Shown here one piece after another: positions 9,784-20,759 of a DNA stretch of 64,000 nt. The stretch is taken from NCBI GenBank assembly GCA_036245525.1, contig BTPG01000006.1:73195526-73259525 (forward strand), in the 5' to 3' direction. The notes beneath the pieces are model-generated. The model ran no database searches, was not told the DNA's origin, and was given only the letters and a program-made list of their open reading frames with translations. Origin of the DNA: Semisulcospira habei (Eukaryota; Mollusca; Gastropoda; Semisulcospiridae). Each line of letters opens with the position of its first letter. Position 1 is the stretch's first letter. A program made the translations under genes and the position numbers.

Positions 9784-9850
9784 AGCAAAAGGCAAAGAAC
9801 CTCATGAGCCCCCGCATCCGCGGGGCCTCATGAGGTTATTTGCCTATTGC
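9784..9850. repeat. Family A core palindrome, AAAGAACC subtype
   Basis: GCAAAAGGCAAAGAACCTC pairs with GAGGTTATTTGCCTATTGC. The common form reads ATAGATCC and GGATCTAT; here AAAGAACC and GGTTATTT are changed together. Confidence 0.85.
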
Positions 9851-10369
9851 AGTTGGGTGATGCTTTGCTTTTATTTTCCTGACAGAAATGTTGCTAGTGT
9901 GTCGCTGGTCTCATCTCCTTTCTTTCGGCCGACTTCAAAAGCAGTCTGAAGATCGTGTTGAAAAGATTTTTTTTCTCTCAAATGTGTTTCAATGCATCGG
10001 CAAAAACAAAGTCGACTAGATTTCCGACATCCGAGCCCAGATTTGCAGAAATGAAAGAAAAGGAACGTAACAACAGCGGAAGCATTTCAGAACAATACTA
10101 ATTTCTATCAACGTTTCAGTCTACGCAATAAAATCTTAATACGCTTACAGAGAAAGAAGCAATGCTCTGAGGAGAGAGAAAGGCTGTTTCAAAATCCTTT
10201 TAAAATCCGGGGCTATCACTGAGATGACGATCTAACGACCTGCAGCTCAGCAAAGTTTCTTTACGGCACACCCCTGCATTGCCGGCGGCTTGAAACGACG
10301 TCTTTTGAAACCATCACATTCGAATAACCGAGAAAAAACAAACTGAACACCATCCAACTGCAAGAGGCA

Positions 10370-10425
10370 CAGCTCCACATGAGTCCCCCGCGATTGCGGG
10401 GCTCATGAGGATCTACTCTTCTGGC
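10370..10425. repeat. Family A core palindrome
   Basis: Core GCAAGAGGCACAGCTCC to GGATCTACTCTTCTGGC, preceded by the A left spacer (ACCGAGAAAAAACAAACTG). Right arm damaged; a C run follows. Confidence 0.75.
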
Positions 10426-10551
10426 TGCCCCCCCCCCCCCCACCCCCACCCCATATAGTTTTCCTTGGACGAACTGAGTTCTTTGGCGTTGAATTACCGA
10501 CGCTTTTTCAGGAACACAGTTTTGGGCACGCGGATATGACTCAGATCATGA

Positions 10552-10890
10552 ACAAGAGGCATATATCCTCAGGAGACCCCGCGACTGCGGGGGCTCATGA
10601 GGATGTATGCCTCTTGTATAATGTTACTCTTATGATGATGTATGTCTCTTGTATAATGTTAGAGTTTCTTATGTCCTAAGACACGGGGGACTCATGAGGC
10701 TTAATGCCTCGTGCATCTGGGTGGTGTTACTTAATTCCTGCTTCCTGGATGCGGTAGGGCTTATGAGGTTTAATGACCATTGCAGTTAGGTGGCGTTTCC
10801 TGTGTCCTGAGATGCCGGGGACTCATTAAGATCAATGTCTCGTCCATTTTTGTCCTTTTTCCTGCGTCCCGGCAGTGAGGGGGTGGGGGT
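10552..10890. repeat. Family A element with repeated right arms
   Basis: A complete core at 10552-10617 is followed by three or four decayed copies of only the right arm plus its flank (each with CTCATGAGG or CTTATGAGG, then TGCCTCGTGCAT-like sequence and GGTGGTGTT), spaced about 90-105 bp. The array closes with the A right end CCGGCAGTGAGGGGG. Confidence 0.65.
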
Positions 10891-11039
10891 GGGGGGGGGA
10901 TCACACCAGTGCGATTCTTGACATTAAAAATGAGGCCTACTGACCCGAGACATAGTTCCGATAGCATGCTCAATAGAAAGTGTAATCTTTGGTTCCGATA
11001 CTTTTTGCAAGATAAATAGCTTTGCTGTAATGACTATTA

Positions 11040-11075
11040 TTTACAATTTCCAGGCTATTTACAATTTCCAGGCTT
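11040..11075. repeat. 18-bp tandem duplication
   Basis: TTACAATTTCCAGGCT occurs twice in direct succession. Confidence 0.85.
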
Positions 11076-11345
11076 TGAATCCTATATTACGAACCCGCGG
11101 TGCCTCATTGCTCATGTTACCGCTGTGGTAGACAGATCTGATCAGCTCTAGATACATTGATTATTTATTTATCATTGCAAGGGATTTTATTTTTCAAAAT
11201 TTATGCACCATTCTTTAAAATGAGATAAATCGGTAACCATAGTTTAAGGGTAGTGCCTGATAAAAGACGCCATGAAAGCAAATCTCTCGCCAACTTTAAC
11301 CCCGTTCATTGCCATTGGACGCAGATTGTGTTATGAAATCTTTGT

Positions 11346-11558
11346 TTAACTCATTCTACCCCAGACACACCACAGTAAGATAAGGATCGACCATGATAGT
11401 TCAAGGGTGATGCCAGAATAGCTTGGCGCCTATGGGCGCCAAGCTAATCTGGCATCACCCTTGAACTATCATGGTCGATCTGTGTCCTGCACTGCAATGC
11501 AGTCTTCAGAGGACAACGGCAACATTTGGGGATTTCGGTGTTGGGTAGAATGAGTTAA
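11346..11558. mobile_element. Family B2 foldback element
   Basis: Ends TTAACTCATTCTACCCC and GGGTAGAATGAGTTAA, 213 bp. Central arms GACCATGATAGTTCAAGGG and CCCTTGAACTATCATGGTC are perfect; the inner part has one arm difference (AGAATAGCTT against AAGCTAATCT). Its right TTAA is shared with the next element. Confidence 0.93.
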
Positions 11559-11696
11559 TTCAATGCCAAAGGGTCTCAGCCGTCCTAAGAAAATGGACAC
11601 AAGTGGTGTCAGCAAGAGGCAACTGCGGGGACTCACGAGGACCTATGTCTCTTGCAGTTGGGTTGAGCAGTTTTTTCTCGGCGGTGAAGGGGTTAA
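11555..11696. mobile_element. Family A element with one arm deleted
   Basis: TTAA 11555-11558 to TTAA 11693-11696, right end CTCGGCGGTGAAGGGGTTAA. The core is reduced to 44 bp (11612-11655): GCAAGAGGCA jumps straight to ACTGCGGGGACTC, so most of the left arm is missing. The same junction occurs at 27534-27577. Confidence 0.8.
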
Positions 11697-12743
11697 ACTT
11701 GCATGGGCGATCCATTTCCCGACGTATGACGCCGAGGCTGAGTGAACGAGATCAAAGTCCACCCAGGTCTGAAAATGAAAGGAAAATGGCGCTCTAACAC
11801 TGGAATCCTTTCATCATGGCGCAGACACCCGGAATAATCACACCCACTGCTTATATTAGTCTGTCAGAGGATGAAGAAAATAGTGTATATTTAGAATAAT
11901 TCAAAGCCGCGTGATAATGAAAACTTCAAAATCAACCCATCAATGATTCAGTTCCGACGAAAGGTCTGGAACGCGAAACAACACATCTCAGTCCTTTGAG
12001 ACCAGAGTTGTGTACGCGAGAAATGTTGAGATAAATGACATTTTTAAAAATCTCATCTGAACTCGGGAGATTTCATCACATAGATCAAGTTGTAACTGCC
12101 TATATCACACGAGGAATAACGGTCTAATGGAATCACGTTTCCATCCCCAATTTCGTACGTGTATTGACTCGATTTTATTTTCGCTTCGTGGCTTGCGTAC
12201 AACTACTGAGAAAGCAGATGCATGGTCCATATGTTCAAGAATATAGTTTTATTTTTGTATTTAAACTGAATTTATTTTTGGGTGTGTGTTCTTTCAAAAT
12301 TTGCACTGAGAAGCGTGAGGCCAGTACGAAGTTTTAGCAAGCGGCGCGAAGTTTTGGACAAGAAACGGTGACCATGCTAGCTCAGATGCAGCGCCTGCTT
12401 GCCTGGCACCTTACAGTTTTGATTAGCTTTCCGCATACTTGTTCTCAAGTGGGCATTCTAAATCTGGCGCTATAGCGGTACTTTCACAGGTTTAAGATTG
12501 ATTCCCCAAGCGCCAGCTAAGCTCAACGGGACAAGCTACATATTGACTGAGAGATCACGGTCGATCCGTTCACTGCGAGCTGAAGCCAGTGGAAACAGAA
12601 GGCAATCCCACCAAAGAAACATGATTAGAAAGGACAAGTAGATACAATTTGTCAACTTTTCTGTAATACTTCTCGTCTTTTAAACAAAGCCGCAAAGTAG
12701 TGCGATGTATTTTTGTCAGCATGTCCATTTTGAAAAAAAAGGA
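11697..12743. other. No feature recognised
   Basis: About 1 kb of moderately AT-rich sequence without long frames, recognised repeat or inverted repeat. Could be intron or intergenic. Confidence 0.4.
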
Positions 12744-12967
12744 TTGACCTCTTCACTGCAGAGAGACATTGAACACGACCCAACTGCAAGAGACATAGAT
12801 CCTCATGAGCCCCCCGCGACTGCGGGGGCTCATGTGGTTCTATGCCTCTTGCTAAGACCAGGTTGTGTCCATGTTTTTTGGACTGCTGTGGCTTTGAATT
12901 TTGGTCGTTGAATGAACAAACATTTCAGAAACAGAAATGCACGTACAGTGGCGGGGAAGGGGTTTAA
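12744..12967. mobile_element. Family A foldback element
   Basis: Left end TTGACCTCTTCACTGC (TTAA mutated), right end AGTGGCGGGGAAGGGG then TTTAA. Core 12786-12852: GCAAGAGACATAGATCC and GGTTCTATGCCTCTTGC around a GCGACTGC centre. Confidence 0.85.
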
Positions 12968-12979
12968 CTCGAAACTGCA

Positions 12980-13193
12980 ATAACCCATTCAGCCCTGACG
13001 CACTACAGCAGGAGATGGGTCGACCATGATAATTCAAGGGTAGTGCCAGATTAGCTTGGCGCCTGTCGGCGCCAAGCTAATCTGGCACTGCCCTTGAATT
13101 ATCATGGACGATCCATCTCCTGCAACTGATGCATAGTCATTAGATGACGCCTCCAAAATTTGGGAAATATGTGCGCCGGGCTGAATGAGTTAA
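12980..13193. mobile_element. Family B1 foldback element
   Basis: Left end ATAACCCATTCAGCCCTG (first T mutated), right end GGGCTGAATGAGTTAA. Central arms GATAATTCAAGGGTAGTGCC and GGCACTGCCCTTGAATTATC around AGCTTGGCGCC. It carries the B1 flank words GCAGGAGATGG and CAAAATTTGGGAAATA. Confidence 0.93.
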
Positions 13194-13285
13194 AGTGTGT
13201 TGTATTTGTCCATCCATACCGTGTTTCTTTCCTTGCTGGGATTGTCTTTGCATTGTACGCGCTTGGCAGTCACCTTTTTTTGTTT
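13194..13285 (-). repeat. Partial copy of the 57314-57580 element
   Basis: CGTGTTTCTTTCCTTGCTGG, then GCGCTTGGCAGTCACC, matches in inverse orientation the words at 57325-57385. It accounts for the open frames here on both strands. Confidence 0.6.
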
Positions 13286-13501
13286 GGGTGCAGCTGAAAC
13301 AGGAGGATTATCTGGGATCGCGTGGGGGCCGGTGCAGACCTTCATAACCAAACTGCCAAGTGTCATTGATGAACGATCGGTGAAACGCCGCGTACAGCCA
13401 CGGGATGGCGTGGGAGACCTCTGTGTTGTGATTGTGTTTAACCTCAATAATTACCTCATTTTCATGATATACGATCATACATAAGAAACCTGCTTCCAAC
13501 A

Positions 13502-13880
13502 GCAAGAAGCATAGATTCTCATGAGTCCCTGCAGCTGCAGGGACTCATGTGAATCTATGTCTCTTGCAGAGGCCTTGCTGGAAGTTGTTGGGGATTTTTT
13601 TGGGTAGGCTAAACCATGATGAATTTCTCGTTTTGCGGATTTAAGCGGAGCCCATGTCTGATAAAAAGAGACATAAAGTATCGTGAACCACTGCAGTTGC
13701 AGTGGCACATGAGAATCTATGCCTACTACTGCATATGTCTTTTGTTGGAGGACGATGGAGAGTTTTCAAGTCGTACATTAAACCATGATGGATTCCTCGT
13801 TTTACGTATATGTATGGAGCGAATGTCTAACAACAAGAGACATAGATTCTGATGAGTCCCTGCAGCTATGTCTCTTACAG
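13502..13880. repeat. Array of three A-type hairpins, about 166-bp spacing
   Basis: Cores start near 13502, 13668 and 13835. The first is nearly perfect (AGATTCTCATGAGTCCCTGC with GCAGGGACTCATGTGAATC); the second is decayed; the third has lost its distal part. The spacers share ACCATGATGAATTTCTCG and ACCATGATGGATTCCTCG, so hairpin plus spacer duplicated as one unit. Confidence 0.8.
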
Positions 13881-14090
13881 ATGGGAACCGGGGGAATCTG
13901 TTTTGTATACTATTGTGGGGAAAAGCATTTAATCAATAGAGACAAAGCATCTACACACTGGTAATCTTCTTTATATGTGATCAAAGGCATACAAACTAAA
14001 CATGCATCACATACAAATCAAATTTCTAGGTCTGTTTTGTTACAAAACCAGGAGTCGTGTACATTTTCTACAGTGAATATTATATTATAT

Positions 14091-14244
14091 TGAGCAACAT
14101 TTTGTTTGATATAGTGCCGATAACAGGCAGATGTCATTACGAGACACCAATCAAAATGTCCGAGTCGTAAGACGAGGACATTTGATTCGGGTCAAGTAAT
14201 CACATCTGTCGGTTATTGGCGCTATATCAAGCAAAATGTTGCTC
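14091..14244. repeat. Family L long foldback
   Basis: Arms of about 70 nt: TGAGCAACATTTTGTTTGAT and ATCAAGCAAAATGTTGCTCA at the tips, ACAGGCAGATGT and ACATCTGTCGGT further in, and AAAATGTCC and GGACATTTG near the centre. About 85-90 per cent paired by eye. No TTAA. Confidence 0.85.
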
Positions 14245-14934
14245 AGTATAATTTATGTACCCAGTCCAAAACAAAGCAAAATATTCATTTTCCGGCTGAT
14301 TTCGGGGTTCAGACAAAACACATGAATGGCCGACGACAGCCAATCAGTGTCGACTCAGCCCGTAGATTTCGTCTACTATGAGCACATCCAGTGCTTTGTG
14401 TAACCGTGCGTGTTACTGAGTAAATTCTACTTGTTACTAGATCACGCATAGTTGCGGAAAATTCCAGCAGGTTTGTTTATTTAGTTCTTTTCTCAGGTTG
14501 CCGATATCGCCAGCTGACGTCTCGTCAATTTCACTGGTCAGCCCAGCGACTCGCGCGTTTCCTGACGTCTGTTCTTCGCTCGTGTTTGTGTATAGGATGT
14601 AAATTTCGAGCGTTCGTACACACTAAGAAGTATTTCTTTACTACTACATATAAGAAGCTTGTTAATGTTGCCGTATGAAAATATTTTGCGTTTCCCTTTT
14701 TAAAAATGCACGTATCATCAAGATCGAATCTTGGCGCGAAAGGGATTTTGGGAAGGGGAGTATATCAAACAAATTCATGAATATTAATGTGCTTGTTATA
14801 CAAGATATCAAAACATGTGTCAAAGAAGGAAACACTTTATGGAGTGGGTACACATAACAATGTACGTCTCTCGCAAACCACTGGACTCTGATGTGAGGTG
14901 TTCTCCTGAGGTTGACCTGTACCAGTCGATGGGT

Positions 14935-15160
14935 GATCTGATTTTTGTTGGATTTTTTTTCTCGGTTGCGGGGAATCCCCTCGTATTAACTAAACTATAA
15001 TTCTGATCTGCTTTTTGTCGGATTTCCCCCCTCGGCTACTGAGAATGCCATCTCATTATCTGTACTATAAGTTTGGTCTGGTTCTTTTTTTGTTGGTGTT
15101 TTTTTTTTCCTTCAGTTGCCCGAAATGCACTCGTATCAACTGTACTCTAGTTCAGAAGGA
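14935..15160. repeat. Three decayed tandem units of about 75 bp
   Basis: GATCTGATTTTTGTTGG, GATCTGCTTTTTGTCGG and GGTCTGGTTCTTTTTTTG each precede a T/C-rich run, a GGGAATCCC-like word and ACTATA or ACTCTA. The units resemble repeated right ends of family A (CTCGG...GGGG...TTAA). Confidence 0.5.
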
Positions 15161-15229
15161 ATGCAATAAAGAGGTTCGAAATACCCACATTTTGGAGTTA
15201 TCCTCTGATGACTGCATTACAATGTAGGA

Positions 15230-15353
15230 ACAGATCGACCATGATAGTTCAAGGATGGTGGCAGAATAGATTTGCGATTATAGGCTCCAATCTATTATGC
15301 CACCACCCTTGAAATGTCTTGCTCTGTGGTATGTCGCGGACAGAGTGAGTTAA
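15230..15353. mobile_element. Family B2 element, decayed
   Basis: Arms GATCGACCATGATAGTTCAAGG and CACCACCCTTGAAATG around a mutated AGATTTGCG centre. Right end CAGAGTGAGTTAA with TTAA at 15350-15353. The left end is lost. Confidence 0.75.
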
Positions 15354-15819
15354 CTTGGACACATGTAGCCAAAGGCTTCTGTCGTTTTCTTTGTCCGTAC
15401 GAATCTACGCTGTGTAGTTTTCAGATTGGCTCCATTCTCAAAGCCTCAGTGAATAAGAGATAATAGCGGACGTCACTAGATATTCATTGCATCAGCTCAG
15501 CTTCATACAATTCTGATACAATACGAAAGACCCATTCATACAATGTCAGCTATATCTGTTGCAAACACTTTTCAGTTGACTGTCGTGGTAAGCTTGATCC
15601 TAAGAATAGAGAAAATATGATTCATTTGAGAATCACCTCGTAGAAAGCGCTTCCAACAGTCAAAGGCAAAAGTTAGATCTGATGACGTTGGCCAGTTCAT
15701 CGTCTTACACGTGCTGCTGTGCTTACTGGAATTAAATTAGACACCAAGATGTAACAGCAACAGGCTGTCAAGAACGCAAATAGTTTTTATTTAATTTTTT
15801 GTGTGTGTTGTAAATTCAG

Positions 15820-15962
15820 TTACGTCCAAGATCCCAAACTGCTGAAGTGTATACAAAGTGGTTTCAGCAAGAGGTATAGACCGCCACGAGCCCCCGAAAA
15901 TGCCGGGGCTCATGAGGATCTATACCTCTTACAGCTATTATTTCGCCAATTAAAGGGGTTAA
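15820..15962. mobile_element. Family A element, left end unclear
   Basis: Core 15867-15932: GCAAGAGGTATAGACCGCC with GGATCTATACCTCTTAC, so TATA replaces CATA in one arm and TATG in the other. The right end is AATTAAAGGGGTTAA. The left spacer ACAAAGTGGTTTCAGC matches the elements at 53061-53459. Confidence 0.75.
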
Positions 15963-15998
15963 CCTTAACGCGCTGCAAAGGACGTACCGAGGCCAGCG

Positions 15999-16092
15999 CC
16001 AAATGCAGTATACGGTTTAACACACTGAGTCTAAAGTAAACATTCCCAAATGCAGTATACGGTTTAACACACTGAGTCTAAAGTAAACATTC
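15999..16092. repeat. Exact 47-bp tandem duplication
   Basis: Two consecutive copies starting CCAAATGCAGTATACGG, identical by eye, so probably recent. Confidence 0.92.
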
Positions 16093-16095
16093 CCA

Positions 16096-16260
16096 AATTG
16101 TGGAGTTGTCTGAAGACAGTTTAGAAGACAGATCGACCATGACAGTTGAAGTGTGTGGGAGAATAGTTTGGCGCATGGAGGCGTCTAGCTTTTCTGACAC
16201 CAACCTGGAACTACGAGTATTATGGTCGTTCCATACTTTGTTGTAACGTTTCTGTTCTAA
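16096..16260. mobile_element. Family B element, strongly decayed
   Basis: CAGATCGACCATGACAGTTG, AGTTTGGCGC and TATGGTCGTTCC keep family B register, but the arms have many mismatches. Confidence 0.6.
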
Positions 16261-16369
16261 ACGGTTTAGGTTGCCCAGTTCTGATCAAAGAGTGGAAAGT
16301 CGCGCAGTTGAAATAAAACTTTTTTTTTTTAAATCGTTAAACGTTTAAAGCTTAACGTCTTTCTGTCCG

Positions 16370-16520
16370 CCACGAAGTTGATTTTTAAGGAGGAGGCACC
16401 GAATGGGGTCTGAACAGTCTTTTACCACCCTCTGGATTCGAAACCACGACATTCCGGATGAGAGTCGAACGCTCCTGAGCCCCGTTCCAATTGAAATTTA
16501 ACCAGGCTAGTTTAAATACT
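16370..16520. repeat. tRNA-related SINE-like sequence
   Basis: GGATTCGAAACCACG is close to a tRNA B box on the minus strand, within a GTCTGAACAG and GAGTCGAACGCTCC context. Not a functional tRNA by inspection. Confidence 0.4.
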
Positions 16521-16573
16521 GCACGCGAGTCTAAATTATTAGATCAATGATATGTGTAATATGCTATTGCGCA

Positions 16574-16637
16574 CACTAGTTACCTCCTTCGATTCGCTAC
16601 CGCTTATCAGCGCTAGCAAATTGAGGGAGACAACCAG
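16574..16637. repeat. Family H palindrome
   Basis: TTCGATTCGCTACCGCTTATC faces CAGCGCTAGCAAATTGAGGG, then AGACAACCAG. The left outer arm is lost. Confidence 0.75.
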
Positions 16638-16781
16638 GCTGACTTTCGTCTGCACAAGAAAATCATAAATAGGACAAAAGGGTGGTAACTGATAATTAAA
16701 AAGATAATAAAATCTCAATTTTAACTGCTAATGGGATAATTATTTGAAAACAATTCCGAAAACAACTTTGAGCAGTCTCGT

Positions 16782-16875
16782 TCCAGTAAGCAAACTTTCT
16801 CAGGCCGACATCGGCCGCAGTGGGTCCGCGCACAAATGTGCGCGGGCCCACTGCAGCCGACGTCGGCCCGAGTGC
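16782..16875. repeat. Family E palindrome
   Basis: Left CCAGTAAGCAAAC and CAGGCCGACATCGGCCGC; right CTGCAGCCGACGTCGGCCC; centre GCGCACAAATGTGCGC. Confidence 0.88.
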
Positions 16876-17618
16876 ATTTTATTTGATGGTTTGGGTTTCG
16901 TGGATTTGTGCAAGCAAACTACGTACGGAATTTTACGATTATAAAAACTAAAACATCAGCATCGCTTTTTTGTCGATGTAATGTAACATAAAACATAACA
17001 AAACATACAGTACAGTTTTACAGTTTACACTTGAACTATCGTGGTCCATCCAGCTGCTACTATTAATTAAATGTTGTACGAGGGCGCCCTCCAAAGCTGT
17101 GTTGATTGTATAAGTCCTAGACTGAAAGATATACACAAACGTTAAGGGTAGCAGAATCGTGTTACGTCGCTTGATGAAAGTGTGATGAAATCTACATTAA
17201 TCAAATTGACAAGCAAAATTGGCAATACACATCGATTCATCCATCTCCTTCAACTGGAAAAAAAATTAAAGTAGCCTCTCATGCTGAAAGTGCGAAGTAT
17301 TTAATGAAAAGTATCGTCACCGTTTTGTCGCCCGATGGAATGTGACGAAATCCATACCCAAACAAACAGACAGCCGGGTTCTTACAATTCCTCCGCGTAG
17401 GGCCAGTTGAATCGTTCGATTTGAAAAATAAAATCCGTTTGTTCATTTGCCCTCGGGGCGGAAGTTTTATCGGTTGAACAAAGCACGGTCTTTTGTGATG
17501 CCTCCAACCTTCACTCGCAATGGGCAAACACTTTCTGCGATAGAAAAAAAAGTGCACAGCCAGAAGTTTCACCTTTGGCTTCCGGCGCCAGTTGTAGGGG
17601 ATGGACTGGCCGTGCACG

Positions 17619-17687
17619 CTGTAGGGTAGTGCCAGATTAGTTTGGCGCCTTGACAGGCGCCAAGCTAATCTGGCACTACCCTACAGC
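17619..17687. repeat. Family B core palindrome, both arms changed alike
   Basis: GCTGTAGGGTAGTGCC pairs with GGCACTACCCTACAGC. Other family B copies read TTCAAGGG and CCCTTGAA at the same position, so the change is present in both arms. No TTAA ends. Confidence 0.88.
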
Positions 17688-17790
17688 GGTATCACGATCA
17701 ATTACTTTTTCTCTTTTTGAACGGCAGTGCGAAACAAATGTAACAGTAGTTAGCAAGGTCTGTGAGTAAAAATTTCGAACTGTTAACAAT

Positions 17791-17817
17791 ACAAAAAAAA
17801 AAAAAAAAAAAAAAAAA
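17791..17817. repeat. Poly-A tract
   Basis: About 27 consecutive A residues. Confidence 0.95.
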
Positions 17818-18067
17818 GGAAAAAGAGAAGAAAATAGTTATGAAGCTGTGCGGTTTGAAAGAAACAAATGCATCGACGGTTCCATTAAAATGAAAATAGC
17901 ACTCGCACGTGTCTGAAGAGAAAGGAAATGCACTAGAGGCTGACTAATTCCCCCACCCACCCACCACTCTCTGCCATCATATTCCCTCCCTCCTCCTCTC
18001 CCTTCCTCCCAGAAAATAATCCATCGCATAAACCTGCAAGAAAACATGTTCTAGCATTTCTAATACC

Positions 18068-18158
18068 GAGATAAAGTGAATCCCACCCAACTGCAAGAGG
18101 CAAAGAACATGATGAGTTCCCGCAGATGCGGAGGCTCATAAGATCCTTTCCAGCTTGC
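18068..18158. repeat. Family A, AAAGAACC subtype, decayed
   Basis: Left spacer ACCGAGATAAAGTG, then GCAAGAGGCAAAGAACATG; the right arm CATAAGATCCTTTCCAGC is poorly kept. Confidence 0.65.
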
Positions 18159-18611
18159 TGGATCCATTAAAGCATTTACCATCTGTTTCTTTTGTGTTAC
18201 TTGATACGTACGATGCTCCAAAAACATAACTGTATCGGCTGTCAGAGAAGCAGTTAACTAAAATTCCCTTCTCACAAAAAGTTGCACCGAGTAGGACAAT
18301 TTGAAAAAAAATGAACCAAAAAATGCTGTAAGATATACTGACTCGCCGACATGTGTCTTACATATAATAAACTGCACTCAAGAAAGCTTGCCTGGCACTG
18401 GCGGAAGGGATCGCACCTGAATGTTAGAAATCACATCAATGTGCACGAACCTGAGTGTAAAAAGTACACCGGCAGCTCCACTGATTTACTTTGCACTCCA
18501 AGCTCGTTAGTTCCACACAAGTTGCGTTCAAGTTTTGAGTTAGAACTGAACGTGAAAACAAATCCAGCTCGTGAGCATCCTAAGCTGCACTGATCATGAC
18601 CTTCTCTAAAT

Positions 18612-18678
18612 TGCAAGAGGCATAGATTATCAAGAGCTCCTGCGGATGTAGGGGCTCATGAGTATCGATGTCTCTTGC
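18612..18678. repeat. Family A core palindrome
   Basis: GCAAGAGGCATAGATTATC opposite GAGTATCGATGTCTCTTGC. Outer ends not recognised. Confidence 0.8.
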
Positions 18679-19565
18679 TGGTAGGTAGCAGACTTTGTTA
18701 CTTGTTTCCGGATACGAGTCAAAATAAAAGCGGGCACACGTTCATTGAAGTAAAGCGAAACTACACACTTGCTCGCTGCAGTCGTAAACATGGCAGTCAG
18801 ACAGACTTACACACGCCGGCGTAAAAAAGCAGAAAGCTCACTCAAGCAAGCCTGATAATAAGATGCGCACGATAAACCGCTCGCCTTCTCCGCAAGTTCA
18901 CAGAAAAACCACACAGTTTGACTTGCAACGCGAACGCACATGATACAACTTTTGTCTCCAAATTCACAGAAAATGCACACAGTTTTAAACTCGAAGGAAA
19001 ACTACCTTGCGGCCGACTAACTCAGTAAAGTTCCAGCCTCCCCGCAGAAGTTTTGCGGCAAGTTTCTCTTCCGCTCCTGTCAGCGGATTAACTGGCGAAC
19101 ATTCCATTTCAGACACCGCCAGCAGCAGACGACAGTTTTGGGCGGCTCGGTATTGCGACTGCGCAGTCCCCAATACAGCGCGTGCGGCAGCCGTCGTCAC
19201 AGCGTCACAGGGAATAATCAGTCATTGATAGATTTATATTTGGTCTACTTTGTAAATGGAAACACAGATGTAGATGTACAATTGCTGCCTTTCTTCGGAT
19301 TTTTGTTTTTGGCACATGTATTATTTTATCTTCAGTAGTACGATTGATTCCTATCGTTTTCGCAGGTCAGTACTTGGAGAAATCAAATTTACTACGTAAT
19401 TTGTACGTTTTCTGCCCATGTGTCGCAAAAGTGATACCAAAGATATCAACACTCATCATACACATATAGAAAGAGAACCTAATCTCACTTCTCATTTATA
19501 TACAGAGACTAAAGTGATATCACAGATATCACAGATACCAAACATTTTGAAAAGAGTAAAGCTAC
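18679..19565. other. No confident feature; one GC-rich patch
   Basis: The patch 19006-19200 has open frames on both strands and an AAG-GTAGT donor-like site on the minus strand, but no start, acceptor or recognisable motif. The rest is AT-rich. Confidence 0.35.
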
Positions 19566-19667
19566 TATACTGACTATCAAAAGAAATGCGACATCACTGG
19601 AGTCATATGAAACACTAGTGTTTCTGATGATTCCAGTAATGTCGCATTACTTTTGCTCCTTAAGTAT
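19566..19667. mobile_element. Family J palindromic element
   Basis: TATACTGACTATCAAAAGAA and TACTTTTGCTCCTTAAGTAT at the tips, AATGCGACAT and ATGTCGCATT inside, and GAAACACTAGTGTTTC at the centre. The end resembles Tc1/mariner-type ends with a TA target, but no transposase is present. A better copy is at 63634-63742. Confidence 0.75.
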
Positions 19668-19802
19668 TTCATCGTCGATTATCCAGCTGGTTGACCTTCG
19701 AGTTTTGAAAATAGGACGAGCAATTAAGTCTGACCTTTTCCTGGCCACTTTTTCGAAAAAAATATTATGTTTTTGACATAATCGGGTTGACATCTGTTAG
19801 TG

Positions 19803-19884
19803 CTGAACTCATTCGAGACGTGCCGCGTCCGGATACGCGGCTATAAGCAGCGTATCCGGGTGCAGCGTGTCTCGAATGTGTTAA
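19803..19884. mobile_element. Family D-like foldback element
   Basis: GAACTCATTCGAGACG and CGTGTCTCGAATGTGTTAA at the tips, CGGATACGCGGC and GCAGCGTATCCG inside. Left TTAA mutated to TGAA. Subtype with CGAGAC in place of CGCGGCC. Confidence 0.85.
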
Positions 19885-20078
19885 TGTCAAAGTCAGACAG
19901 AGGCAACAAAGCAATTTGTGCAATTTGTTCCCGTGCACAGACTGCAATCGCGGTGTAATTATTTGAGAACTTTCTAGTCTGAGGTTTCACATTGCTTATA
20001 TCATAACGTTTACTTCACAGACCAAATACGATATGTGGACTGGCCCACTGACTGCGCTACAGAAACTCTTTTGCTAAC

Positions 20079-20161
20079 TTAACCCTTTGACTGCGTGTAG
20101 CGCTTTTTGTTCCTGCAGGAATCATCGCGACAAAAGCCGCTACCGACAGCCAAAGGGTTAA
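20079..20161. mobile_element. Family C foldback element
   Basis: TTAACCCTTTGACTGCGTG and GACAGCCAAAGGGTTAA; centre TTCCTGCAGGAATCATCGCG. The left arm lacks the ATCATCGCG stretch. TTAA at both tips. Confidence 0.9.
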
Positions 20162-20254
20162 AGGCAGAACGCAAGCGATAGATCCACAAGCTGGTCAGGT
20201 AGAACCGTTGAACTATCACAGTCAGTCTAATCCTGTTGTTTGTACTCAGCGCTA

Positions 20255-20425
20255 AGCAGAGTGTCGATCCATTTTCTCTGGTAAGTGGGAAATTGCGTAC
20301 CAAAACACGCCAAGAGAATTAAGCACTAATCTTAAGCTATTGCTGTCGATCCATCTCCCGTCACGTAGTAGACCGTTAAGCAGACCGTCGATCCATTTAT
20401 TTCTACATGCAGAAAATTACGTGTC
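20255..20425. repeat. Imperfect direct duplication
   Basis: GCTAAGCAGAGTGTCGATCC and GTTAAGCAGACCGTCGATCC about 110 bp apart, each followed by TTTCT-rich sequence and a TACCAAAA or GTCAAAA word. Confidence 0.55.
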
Positions 20426-20661
20426 AAAATGATCAAAAACATACAACTCAGGAATGAAACTCTGTGTTCTCCACAGACAATACTTCGCCGCTAGACTCTG
20501 TCATCTCAATAAAGTTTGTCGGGGCGGTGGTCGGTCGCGCGCTTCCCGCGTGCCGTCGCGTGCAATAAGAGCGCACGTGCCCTCACTGACAGTGCCGTCT
20601 GACGGCCACCTTTGGAGATCAATAGGCCTGGGGAGCAATGGGACAGGAAGCGGTAAGAAAC

Positions 20662-20759
20662 CAGTGCGCGAAAAAGCCTCCGGCGTGACGTGGGCGCTGT
20701 TGGCCAGCGCAGCGGGCCACCAGCGGCCCACGTCTCGCCCGACGACGCTTTGCGCACTG
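20662..20759. repeat. Family P GC-rich palindrome
   Basis: CAGTGCGCGAAAAAGCC and GACGCTTTGCGCACTG at the tips, GACGTGGGCGCTG and CAGCGGCCCACGTC inside. Distantly like family E. It explains the open frames on both strands and the high GC here. Confidence 0.78.

Noticed and set aside
13190..13505. Open frames on both strands near 13.2-13.5 kb
   Set aside because: They cover a repeat shared with 34080 and 57314-57580; no splice signals.
19006..19200. Possible exon on the minus strand (EEKLAAKLLRGGWNFTELVG)
   Set aside because: It has a donor-like AAG-GTAGT but no start codon or acceptor, and all frames are open in this GC-rich patch.
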